Source: RGIG5057 sp036653755 (GTDB lineage Bacteria > Bacillota > Clostridia > TANB77 > CAG-465). From it: 62,486 nt of DNA. The stretch spans positions 1 through 62,486 of the forward strand of contig JAVVTJ010000002.1 of the NCBI GenBank assembly GCA_036653755.1, written 5' to 3'. The position numbers and the translations under genes are program-made. Positions 50,399 through 58,704 of the stretch are shown here, piece after piece (position 1 is the first letter of the stretch; every line of letters starts with the position of its first letter). Under the pieces are notes generated by a model. It had not been told where the DNA came from. It worked only from the letters and a program-made list of their open reading frames with translations, and made no database searches.

Positions 50399-51797
50399 TT
50401 AAAATCTAAAATACAAAAATGGATTATATGTACTATCTACTAAATACGCAACTGATAGTATAAATATTACTAAATATATTAGTATTGTAATATATTTAAA
50501 TTTACTATTTTTAACTTTATTCATTATTTTTTTAGGTAAAGGCGTACAACCAATTATTGCAATTAAAACTATTACTATGTTAGTTGATATGTAATATATA
50601 GTTTGTGAGTTAAAAATGCCATTAGAAGTTAAATTAAACATACTTTTAATAAACATAGACATGTCTGATAAGTTTACAAAATCAAATAACACCCAACCAA
50701 ATATAATTATTAAAATAGCATAAATATGTGATAATATTTTAGGAATTTTTTCTATAAATTTAAGTAAAAATAGTTTTTCAATAACAAGTATTATACCAAA
50801 ATATATTCCCCAAAATATAAAGTTCCATTCTGCTCCATGCCAAAATCCAGTCAAAAACCAAACTATTAATATATTACGTATTTGTTTTAATAACCCTTTT
50901 CTATTACCTCCGAAGTGGAATATATATATATTCTTTAAACCAAGTACTAAGTGATATATGCCATCTTCTCCAAAAATCAGTTATACTTGTAGATATATAT
51001 GGATAATTAAAGTTTTCATCAAAATTAAATCCAAACATTTTTCCAAGTCCAATAGCCATATCTGAATATCCACTAAAATCAAAATATATTTGAAGTGCAA
51101 AACAAATAATACCAAACCAAGCAGTAATTACTGGCATATTTGATATTCCTGATGCTTTAATTACACTCCATATTTGACCTACACTATTTGCAATTAAAAC
51201 CTTTTTACCTAATCCCTCAATAAATCTAATTATACCATCTGCAAACAAAGATGAAGTTACTTTTCTTTCATTAATTTCTTTTGAAATAGTTGCATATCTT
51301 ACAATAGGTCCTGCAATTAATTGAGGAAATAGTGCTACATATGTACCAAATGAAATTATATTTTTTTGAACATCTATTTTTCTTCTATATACATCTATTG
51401 TATATGATAAAGTTTGAAATGTATAAAAAGAAATGCCTATTGGTAGTGGTAAATTAATAAGTGATATATTAAATTTAAATATATTATTTATATTAGAAAT
51501 GAAAAAATCCGAATATTTAAATATACCCAGCATTCCTATATTAATTATAACAGAAGTTAAAAGTAACAACTTTCTCTTTGTTTCATTTTTATCATTTTTA
51601 TTTATTAGCATTCCTATTGTATAATCAAGTATTGTTGAAAATATCATTATACAAACATATATTGGTTCTCCCCAAGCATAAAATATTAAACTACTTATAA
51701 ATAATACTAAATTTTTAAACTTTGAAGGAACAATAAAATATATACTAAGTACTATTGGTAAAAATATAAATAAAAAAAACACTGTACTAAAAAGCAT
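50399..51797 (-). CDS. MBOAT O-acyltransferase (AlgI/DltB-like), split by a +1 frame change
   Basis: This integral membrane enzyme moves acyl groups across the membrane for polysaccharide O-acetylation. The first part (51797 to 50913) has PLPIGISFYTFQTLSYTIDV, FPQLIAGPIVRY and WRRWHISLSTWFKEYIYIPL. The zero frame then reads CGG AGG TAA and stops. Skipping C50912 and reading GGA GGT AAT continues as GGNRKGLLKQIRNI and WFLTGFWHGAEWNFIFWG, which contains the catalytic His of the family. The join gives 465 residues, the expected length. The slip sequence CTT-C-GGA is the same as in plsX. Without the shift the active site would be lost. Confidence 0.85.
50909..50915 (-). promoter_or_regulatory. 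Putative +1 frameshift site in the MBOAT gene (CTT CGG A)
   Basis: Codon CTT is 50915-50913 and zero-frame CGG is 50912-50910; the conserved reading resumes at GGA 50911-50909. The zero-frame stop TAA (50906-50904) follows one codon after CGG. Confidence 0.65.
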
Positions 51798-51821
51798 TTT
51801 ATCCTCCTTTTTTTAAAATAT

Positions 51822-51850
51822 AAACCTTGACAAAAGCCAAGGTTTATATT
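51822..51850 (-). terminator. Hairpin terminator after the DUF4358 gene
   Basis: AAACCTTG pairs with CAAGGTTT around a 7-9 base loop, with U-rich sequence following on the minus strand. It separates the DUF4358 gene from the acyltransferase operon. Confidence 0.6.
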
Positions 51851-51864
51851 TAAATTTAAATAAA

Positions 51865-52377
51865 TTATTTTTTTTCAAAATAACTATTAAATATTTTTTC
51901 TATATCATCTTTTTTCTCAGATATTGTCATTAAAACATATTTACCTTTTGAAGTAATTATAGGTGCTTTTGCTATTTCATATTGATCAGCTAAATATGTT
52001 TCAAAAGTTTTAGCAACTGCTTCTGATCTTGTTTTTAATTTAGATTTAACTTCTTCTACATCTTTTATGTCTTTTACTTTAACTATTACAACTTCATTTA
52101 CCCTTATATTCATCATAGGCATTTGTGCACTATAATTATCTAATTTGTCTAAGTTAATACCATATATAGTTGTAAAATCTTCTTTAGTTACATCCATCAT
52201 TTTAGGCATTTGTTCACCTAAATTTGTAACTATTTTATCCATCATTTCTTTAGAAGTAACTGTTATTTTTGAATAATCATCCTTTTTAAGTTTAGGCATT
52301 ATAACAAAAGCTGCTACTACTAAAATAGCAATTATAACTATTAATGATACCATAATTATTATTTGATTTTTTTTCAT
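51865..52377 (-). CDS. DUF4358 lipoprotein-like/membrane protein
   Basis: The start MKKNQIIIMVSLIVIIAILV at 52377 follows AAAGGGGAG. After a signal anchor, the domain shows ITVTSKEMMDKIVTNLGE, YGINLDKLDNYSAQMPMM, VVIVKVKDIKDVEEVKSKL and KYVLMTISEKKDDIEKIF, the DUF4358 pattern of Firmicutes. Extracellular; function unknown. Confidence 0.75.
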   Translation of the reverse strand: MKKNQIIIMVSLIVIIAILVVAAFVIMPKLKKDDYSKITVTSKEMMDKIVTNLGEQMPKMMDVTKEDFTTIYGINLDKLDNYSAQMPMMNIRVNEVVIVKVKDIKDVEEVKSKLKTRSEAVAKTFETYLADQYEIAKAPIITSKGKYVLMTISEKKDDIEKIFNSYFEKK

Positions 52378-52469
52378 TTTTTTATTCTCCCCTTTACAAA
52401 CTATATTATACATTGAATATTTAGATTTGTCAATATGTTTTATTTTTTTCTTAAGTTTATCTATATTTT

Positions 52470-53234
52470 TTATATATCAAAAAAATTCTTTGCATTTTCA
52501 TATACTATTTTAGCTACCGCATCTTCTGATATTTTTTTATACTCTGCTAATTTTCTACAAACATATACTAAATTAGAAGAATCATTAACACTTCTTCTCA
52601 GTGGTATTGGTGCTAAATATGGACAATCTGTTTCTATTACTATTTGATTAAGTGGTATTTTTTCTATATATTCTTTAAAACTATTATTTCTAGGATATGT
52701 AATATTTCCACCAAAAGCAACATAATACTTTCTTTCTAGTACTAATTTTAATAAATCATCCGTAGGAGCAAAACAATGAAATAACAATTTTGTATTTTCA
52801 CTTACATTATCTTTTATTATATTATATGTATCCAAAGATGCATCTCTTGAATGTATAATTATTGGTAATTTTAATTTTTCTGCTAACTCAATTTGTTTTA
52901 TAAATACATCTTTTTGCTTCTCTTTATTTTCTTTTGTATAATGATAATCTAAACCTATTTCTCCAATTGCAACAATTTTTTTACCTTTATTTTCTATATA
53001 TAATTGTTCAATATCTTCTATATTTTCTTCTATATTTTCAGGATGAATACCAATAGCAGCATAGATATACTCGTATTTTTTAGAAAGTTCAATACTACTT
53101 TTAGAACCTTCTAAACTATATCCTACATTTACTATTTTATCTACATTACTATTTTTAATTTTATTTAATATTTCATCAATATTATCTTTAAATACTTCAT
53201 CATTATAATGAGTATGTGTATCTATATATTTCAT
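52470..53234 (-). CDS. tatD: TatD-family metal-dependent hydrolase
   Basis: This 254-residue TIM-barrel DNase has YIDTHTHYND at the start, GIHPENIEEN, AIGEIGLDYHY, PIIIHSRDA, LFHCFAPTDD and VIETDCPYLAP, which supply the metal ligands of the family. The length is standard. The gene follows walK on the same strand after 12 bases. Confidence 0.93.
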   Translation of the reverse strand: MKYIDTHTHYNDEVFKDNIDEILNKIKNSNVDKIVNVGYSLEGSKSSIELSKKYEYIYAAIGIHPENIEENIEDIEQLYIENKGKKIVAIGEIGLDYHYTKENKEKQKDVFIKQIELAEKLKLPIIIHSRDASLDTYNIIKDNVSENTKLLFHCFAPTDDLLKLVLERKYYVAFGGNITYPRNNSFKEYIEKIPLNQIVIETDCPYLAPIPLRRSVNDSSNLVYVCRKLAEYKKISEDAVAKIVYENAKNFFDI

Positions 53235-53246
53235 AATATTACCTTT

Positions 53247-54623
53247 CTACTTTGCTGGAAGTGTTATAATTATTTCAGTACCTTTATCAATTTCACTTTT
53301 AATATCAATACTTCCACCATTTCCATCTACTATCTCTTTTACAATTGAAAGTCCTAATCCTGTACCACCCATTTGTCTTGAACGAGCTTTATCAACTCTA
53401 TAAAATCTTTCAAATATTCTTTGTAAATCTTGCTCTGGTATTCCCATACCATTATCTTTAATTTTTATATATGCACTACTATTTACAATACCCACTGATA
53501 AATATATATGTCCACCATCAGGAGTATATTTTATACTATTACTTACTATATTCATAATAACTTGCTCAATAGAATCTTTATCAGCATATACTTTTGTTGG
53601 AGTCATTATCTGACATTCCAATATATGTTCTTTTTGTTTAGCACTATATGACATTTTTTCAGCAACTAATTTTGCTAAATCAGATAATGAAAAAGTTGTT
53701 TTTTTCCAAACAGCTTTACTATAATCAAACTTAGAAAGTTGAAGTAGATCTATAACCAATCTATCCATTCTTGTTGCTTCTTGATTAATAACTTTTGCAA
53801 ATTCTGCTGTTTCTGCTATAGTTAAATCTGCTCTCATCATAGTTTCAGAATAACCTTTTATAGATGTAAGAGGTGTTTTAAGTTCATGAGATACATTAGC
53901 TACAAATTCTTTTCTCATATTTTCTAATCTTACATTTTCAGTTATATTTCTAATTACCATTATAACACCCATAGGTATTAATTTATCATTATAAAAAGGA
54001 ACAAAAATTAAATTTAAAACATTATCATTTATAATTATTTTTTCTTCTATTGTTTTATAATTAGGTAAATACATTATCTGTTCAAAATTTATATGTATAT
54101 CTAATTTTTGAACTATTTTATTAAAATCATCAAAATCTTTGCTTATATTTAATAAACTCATTGCAGATTTATTCATATGTACAACACTTTGCATAACAGA
54201 AAATGCTATAACACCATCTGCCATCTGCTCTAATATAATTTCAGTTTTACTTTGCTGACTATTTAAATCAAAATTATTTTTTTTAATAACATCAATCATT
54301 GATGTATATATATCAGTAATTTCATCTATTTCTTTAAATTTACTATAACTTTTTAAATGTTTAGTATCCACTGTTTTACCTTCAGTTACACTCTTCATAT
54401 TTTTTTCGATTTTTTTAAGTGGAAATAATATCATTTTAACAACAATACTTCCAAGTATTAAAAAAATTATACAAAGTGAAGTTAAAACTATTAAATTAAC
54501 TATATTAAATAAATTATCTATAATTATTATATTAAATTTAATTAAATAAAATGTTACTAAAAAAGTAATAAAAACTGATAAAATTAAAATAAATAATATT
54601 GTTCTTTTTATTGAATCTTTCAT
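53247..54623 (-). CDS. walK: WalK/PhoR-like sensor histidine kinase
   Basis: This 458-residue sensor has two membrane segments (about 11-35 and 45-70), a HAMP region (PLKKIEKNMKSVTEGK), a PAS-like domain (TEIILEQMADGVIAFS), then HisKA with FVANVSHELKTPLTSIKGYS and an ATPase domain (IVSNSIKYTP, DNGMGIP, GTGLGLSIVKEIV). The start at 54623 uses TGAGGTA. Its partner regulator is directly upstream. There is almost no extracellular loop, as in Streptococcus-type WalK. It could also be PhoR-like. Confidence 0.85.
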   Translation of the reverse strand: MKDSIKRTILFILILSVFITFLVTFYLIKFNIIIIDNLFNIVNLIVLTSLCIIFLILGSIVVKMILFPLKKIEKNMKSVTEGKTVDTKHLKSYSKFKEIDEITDIYTSMIDVIKKNNFDLNSQQSKTEIILEQMADGVIAFSVMQSVVHMNKSAMSLLNISKDFDDFNKIVQKLDIHINFEQIMYLPNYKTIEEKIIINDNVLNLIFVPFYNDKLIPMGVIMVIRNITENVRLENMRKEFVANVSHELKTPLTSIKGYSETMMRADLTIAETAEFAKVINQEATRMDRLVIDLLQLSKFDYSKAVWKKTTFSLSDLAKLVAEKMSYSAKQKEHILECQIMTPTKVYADKDSIEQVIMNIVSNSIKYTPDGGHIYLSVGIVNSSAYIKIKDNGMGIPEQDLQRIFERFYRVDKARSRQMGGTGLGLSIVKEIVDGNGGSIDIKSEIDKGTEIIITLPAK

Positions 54624-54639
54624 ACTATACCTCATAATT

Positions 54640-54673
54640 GTTTAAAAAAATTAGTGGTACATATGTACCACTA
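54640..54673 (-). terminator. Terminator/attenuator between walR and walK
   Basis: AGTGGTACATATGTACCACT (54652-54671) is a perfect palindrome followed on the minus strand by seven U's. It ends just before the walK ribosome site, so it should reduce walK relative to walR. Confidence 0.75.
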
Positions 54674-54677
54674 ATGG

Positions 54678-55382
54678 TTATTTTAGTGTTACGTAGTAAC
54701 CCATCCCTCTTTTTGTTAATAAATATTTAGGAGAAGCTGTATTTATTTCTATTTTTTCTCTAAGTCTTCTTACTGTAACATCAACAGTTCTAGCATCACC
54801 ATAATAATCATAACCCCAAATTGCTTTTAAAATTTGTTCTCTTGTAAGAACTTCATTTGGAGAACTTGAAAGTAATTTTAAAAGTTCAAATTCTTTTGTT
54901 GTCAAATCAATTATTTTACCATTTATGGTAGCTAAATAATTTTTAGAATCAATAAACATATCTTTAATCATAAAACCATTTTGTTTTTCTTCGTCAGTTT
55001 TAACTTCTGTATTTTTAGTATATTTTCTTAAATTAGCTTTTATTCTAGCAATAACTTCACGTATACTAAAAGGTTTTGTCATATAATCATCAGCACCTAA
55101 TTCTAAACCAATTATTTTATCTACTACATCTTCTCTTGCTGTAAGCATTATAATAGGACAATTTAACTTTTGTCTTATTTTTCTACACACAGTAAAACCA
55201 TCAGACTTTGGAAGCATAACATCTAGTAATATTAAATCTGGATTTACCTCAAAAGCTTTCTCCACTGCTTCATCTGCATCATATGCCTCATAAGTTGTAT
55301 ATCCCTCTTTTTCCAAGTTAAATTTCAAAATTTCAACTATTGATTTTTCATCATCTACTATTAGAATTTTCTTTTCTTCCAT
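54678..55382 (-). CDS. walR: WalR/PhoB-like response regulator
   Basis: This 234-residue OmpR-type regulator starts MEEKKILIVDDEKSIVEIL behind GTGAGGTG. The receiver holds DLILLDVMLPKSDG (phospho-Asp), then TAREDVVDKIIGLELGADDY and MTKPFSIREV. The winged helix has LTTKEFELLKLLSSSPNEVL and GDARTVDVTVRRLREKIE, typical of WalR. It probably controls cell-wall hydrolases. Confidence 0.9.
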   Translation of the reverse strand: MEEKKILIVDDEKSIVEILKFNLEKEGYTTYEAYDADEAVEKAFEVNPDLILLDVMLPKSDGFTVCRKIRQKLNCPIIMLTAREDVVDKIIGLELGADDYMTKPFSIREVIARIKANLRKYTKNTEVKTDEEKQNGFMIKDMFIDSKNYLATINGKIIDLTTKEFELLKLLSSSPNEVLTREQILKAIWGYDYYGDARTVDVTVRRLREKIEINTASPKYLLTKRGMGYYVTLK

Positions 55383-55606
55383 ACAAAACACCTCACGAAT
55401 TTCTATATACATTATATCATAAAACTTTTAATTTTCTATATTTTTTGAAATATTTATGTAATTTTAGTTAAATTTATATAATATTGATGTAATTTATGAC
55501 GCAATATGTAAAATTTAACTAAAAAACCCTAAAAGCAAAATTAATAAAAATAATTTTTTCATATATATTTTTAGAAAACATATTATTATATAAAAGGTGA
55601 TCAACT

Positions 55607-56362
55607 ATGAAAGTATTATTTTTAAACAGACTTTTTTTTATATTAAATATTATAATATTAGTCATAATATTACTATTATTTAATTTTTCAAGCATATCTA
55701 GTTTTAATAATTGCAATATACCAAATATACAAAATAATAAAGAAAATCTAACTGAAAGAGAAAAGTTAATTTTTCAAGCATTTCAAGAAAAAAAAGTATT
55801 AGCAATTACATTTGATGATGGACCTGGAAAATTTACAGATGATTTAGTAGAAGAGCTAAAAAAAAGAAATGTACCTGCAACATTTTTTATACTTGGAACA
55901 AGTACAAAAGAATACGGAAATTTATTAAATAAAATATCACAAGATAATGAAATAGGTATTCACGGATATTCACATAAATTATTTACAAAACTTACTAATG
56001 AAGATATATTAAAAGAAATACAAAAAACAGAAGAAATAATAGCTGAAAAAACAAATATAGCACCTAAAATAATAAGAGTACCATATGGAGCATTAAATAA
56101 CAGAGTTAGAGATTTATTAAAAGATAATGGTTATATTTCACTTACTTGGACTGTTGATTCAAAAGATTGGAGTTATAGAAATATAGATAAAACATACAAC
56201 CATGTTTTAAAACACGTTCATGGAAATGAGATTATATTAATGCATGATATATATAAAACTAGTGTAATTGCAGCTATTAAATTAATCGATTATTACAAAG
56301 CAAATGGATATATGTTTGTTACAGTATCTGAATTTTTAAAAGTAAAAGATCAAAATGAATAA
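55607..56362 (+). CDS. Polysaccharide deacetylase, membrane-anchored
   Basis: This 251-residue NodB-type enzyme has an N-terminal membrane anchor and the catalytic motifs LAITFDDGPGKFTDDL, EIGIHGYSHKLFTKL, IIRVPYGALNNRVRDL, DSKDWSYRN and IILMHDIYKTS. It probably deacetylates peptidoglycan or another wall polymer. In spore formers such enzymes include PdaA-like proteins for cortex muramic-lactam. It is divergent from walRK, with about 200 AT-rich bases between. Confidence 0.88.
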   Translation: MKVLFLNRLFFILNIIILVIILLLFNFSSISSFNNCNIPNIQNNKENLTEREKLIFQAFQEKKVLAITFDDGPGKFTDDLVEELKKRNVPATFFILGTSTKEYGNLLNKISQDNEIGIHGYSHKLFTKLTNEDILKEIQKTEEIIAEKTNIAPKIIRVPYGALNNRVRDLLKDNGYISLTWTVDSKDWSYRNIDKTYNHVLKHVHGNEIILMHDIYKTSVIAAIKLIDYYKANGYMFVTVSEFLKVKDQNE

Positions 56363-56586
56363 TCTAATATATTTATCATTATAACTTTTTTTAATGTGTT
56401 ATATGATAAACCTTTAGCAAGTTGTTCACTCATTATTTTAGAAGCATAAAATATACTTCTTGGTACCATATCACCTTTGTTTATAACCTGCATTTCTATA
56501 TTAACTATCTTATCATTATCTAATTTTGCTAATATATCTAATATACCTATTTTTTCTTCTATATCTCTTTTATCAAGTGATACATT
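56350..56586 (-). pseudogene. Remnant of an Rpn/PD-(D/E)XK transposase-like nuclease
   Basis: The minus strand encodes LAKLDNDKIVNIEMQVINKG, SIFYASKIMSEQLAKGL and LKKVIMINILDYSF, the central nuclease core of the Rpn (Transposase_31/PDDEXK_2) family, where E-x-Q is part of the active site. A stop lies directly before the fragment and there is no start codon; only about 78 of some 300 residues remain. Its 3' end touches the deacetylase gene. It is a decayed mobile gene. Confidence 0.7.
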
Positions 56587-56652
56587 TTAGAAAAAATATT
56601 TTGAAAATTATATGATATATAATATATCATACTTTAATTTATATTACCTACT

Positions 56653-56661
56653 TTCGACAAA
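56653..56661 (-). promoter_or_regulatory. Spo0A-box-like motif between Rpn remnant and murI
   Basis: TTCGACAAA, a perfect reverse complement of TTTGTCGAA, is followed by TGGATAAAA and CTTGCTAAT. The surrounding 35 bases resemble 35967-36001, so it may be part of a dispersed element. Confidence 0.4.
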
Positions 56662-56715
56662 GCTGGATAAAACTTGCTAATATGTGGCAACAAATTATAA
56701 CAAAAAAGATAGAAA

Positions 56716-57492
56716 TTAATCTATCTTTTTATATATTATATTATCATAATTTAATATGTTTTTTGAACTATTTTTAAAATCATCTGTTTCTTCTGTCATT
56801 AATATTGTTACATTTCCAAATTTATTTTTATCTTTAATTACAAATTTCTTTAAATAATTTACTATACCGATATTACCATCAATTATCTTTGTATTTTTAT
56901 TAAAAACATTTTCAAAATTATGTCTAAATATTGAAAAATGTGTACAACCTAAAACAACTACCCCATAACTATTTATATCTTTATCTTTTAATTCATCATT
57001 TAAATATTTTTCAATAACTTCATCATTATAATTATTAGATTCTGCATAATTTACTAATTTACCAAGTGATAATAAATCTACTATTTTTTCTGCATTTAAC
57101 TTTTTTATTAAAAGTTTAAGTTTCTCTTCTTTAATTGTTAAAGAAGTTGCAACAATTAAAACTTTTAAATTAGTATTTTTAACAAGCTCAATTGCAGGCT
57201 TTACAGCTGGCTCTGTTCCTATTACTTTTATATTGCTATATTGTTTTCTTAAATCATCAATTGCAATTGCAGTAGCAGTATTACAAGCAATAACAATAGC
57301 TTCTACACCATTATCTAATAGCACTTGTACATTTTTAAAAATATATTTTTTTACTATATCTTTTGGTTTATTTCCATAAGGAGCATTTAAATTATCTGCT
57401 AAATATATATATTCTTCATTCGGCAGTTGTTTAATACTTTCTTTAAGAACTGTTAAACCACCAAGTCCTGAATCAAAAAATCCAATTTTCAC
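56716..57492 (-). CDS. murI: Glutamate racemase
   Basis: This 258-residue enzyme makes D-glutamate for peptidoglycan. It starts at GTG 57492 behind AAAGGTGG with MKIGFFDSGLGGLTVLKE. The first catalytic Cys is in EAIVIACNTATAIAIDDL and the second in VVVLGCTHFSIFRHNF. Length is typical for the family. An upstream GTG 57501 is in frame but overlaps the ribosome site. Confidence 0.93.
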   Translation of the reverse strand: MKIGFFDSGLGGLTVLKESIKQLPNEEYIYLADNLNAPYGNKPKDIVKKYIFKNVQVLLDNGVEAIVIACNTATAIAIDDLRKQYSNIKVIGTEPAVKPAIELVKNTNLKVLIVATSLTIKEEKLKLLIKKLNAEKIVDLLSLGKLVNYAESNNYNDEVIEKYLNDELKDKDINSYGVVVLGCTHFSIFRHNFENVFNKNTKIIDGNIGIVNYLKKFVIKDKNKFGNVTILMTEETDDFKNSSKNILNYDNIIYKKID

Positions 57493-57758
57493 AAAAACCA
57501 CCTTTCTTTAAAAAATAAAGTATATTTTTTTAAAATTAACTCATAATATAATTGTATATATATTTTATATATACAAGTTATACTTTTTTAATTGTTTTAT
57601 TTTTAAAACAATCCAGTATTATATATTGTTATAGTATAACTTGCCCTTAGTTTCTTTAATTGTATATATTATGTATTTTTATACATATACCTATACATAA
57701 GTAATTAAGGTATCTAGCCATAAGATTAGTTTTTTCAAATCTTATGGCTAGTGTAATT
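57493..57758. other. Intergenic region murI / recR with long inverted repeats
   Basis: AT-rich DNA without a gene. A 15-bp inverted repeat (CTAGCCATAAGATT... with ...AATCTTATGGCTAG, 57714-57749) sits right after recR and is probably its terminator, though the U tract is weak. Further left, AAGTTATACT and AGTATAACTT are about 60 bases apart and enclose a TTTTAAAACAA stem. Confidence 0.5.
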
Positions 57759-58352
57759 TTACATTTCTCTTCTACCTTCTAATGCTTTTATTAAAGTTAT
57801 TTCATCAGTATACTCAATATCACCACCTACTGGTATTCCATGAGCAATTCTTGTAACTGATATACCTAATGGTTTAATTAATCTAGAAATATACATAGCT
57901 GTTGTTTCTCCTTCAATAGTTGGATTAGTAGCTAAAATAATTTCTTTTACATCAGTAGTTTTTAATCTTTCTAATAATTCTTTAACCTTTATATCACCCG
58001 CAGAAACATTATTCATAGGAGAAATACTTCCATGAAGTACATGATACATACCTTTAAACTCATGTGTTTTTTCCATTGCAATAACATCTTTAACACTTTC
58101 TACAACACATATTATACTTTCATCCCTTTTTGAATTAGAACAAATTTCACAAGGATCTTCTTCGGTTATATTAAAACATTTTGAACAAAGTTTAACTTTT
58201 TGTTTTGCTTCAACTATAACTTTTGACATTTCTTCTGCTACTTCAATTGGAGATTCTAAAATATAGAAAGCTAAACGAACTGCTGTTTTATGACCAATAC
58301 CTGGAAGTTTTTCAAACTGCTTTATTAATTTATTTATTATATCTGAATACAT
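57759..58352 (-). CDS. recR: Recombination protein RecR
   Basis: This 197-residue protein works with RecF/RecO to load RecA at gaps. It has an N-terminal helix-hairpin-helix (FEKLPGIGHKTAVRLAFYIL), a four-Cys zinc finger (CSKCFNITEEDPCEIC) and a Toprim domain (ICVVESVKDVIAMEKT, ILATNPTIEGETTAMY). The length is standard. It ends the ffs-dnaX-ybaB-recR block, 2 bases from ybaB. Confidence 0.96.
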   Translation of the reverse strand: MYSDIINKLIKQFEKLPGIGHKTAVRLAFYILESPIEVAEEMSKVIVEAKQKVKLCSKCFNITEEDPCEICSNSKRDESIICVVESVKDVIAMEKTHEFKGMYHVLHGSISPMNNVSAGDIKVKELLERLKTTDVKEIILATNPTIEGETTAMYISRLIKPLGISVTRIAHGIPVGGDIEYTDEITLIKALEGRREM

Positions 58353-58354
58353 AA

Positions 58355-58687
58355 TTACATAAGTCCTGGAATATTAAATCCATCTAGACCAGATTGCATA
58401 GCACTTTCTGCTTTACTTAGTGCTTCGTTTACAGCGACTTTAATTAAATCTTGTAACATATCCACATCTCCATCTTCCATAACTTCTGGCTTAATTTTTA
58501 CACTTTTAACTAATTTATCTCCACCACATACAACAGCAACTGCATTTCCACCAGCTGATGCTTCAAATTCTTTAGTAGCTACTTCCTCTTGTTTTTTAAT
58601 CATTTCAGCTTGCATTTTTTGTGCTTGTTTCATTAAATTTTGCATATTACCCATACCGCCACCATTAAATCCTCCAAATTTCCCCAT
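58355..58687 (-). CDS. ybaB: Nucleoid-associated protein YbaB/EbfC
   Basis: This 110-residue DNA-binding protein starts with a Gly/Met-rich leader, then NLMKQAQKMQAEMIKKQEEV and GGDKLVKSVKIKPEVMED, with the helical end LIKVAVNEALSKAES. It matches the YbaB family in length and in its place between dnaX and recR. Confidence 0.95.
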   Translation of the reverse strand: MGKFGGFNGGGMGNMQNLMKQAQKMQAEMIKKQEEVATKEFEASAGGNAVAVVCGGDKLVKSVKIKPEVMEDGDVDMLQDLIKVAVNEALSKAESAMQSGLDGFNIPGLM

Positions 58688-58704
58688 AAATTAAACACCC
58701 TTTC

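Noticed and set aside
55440..55600. WalR binding boxes upstream of the deacetylase gene
   Set aside because: Several TGTAAT/TGTAAA hexamers occur, but none are paired with the 5-base spacing of a WalR site.
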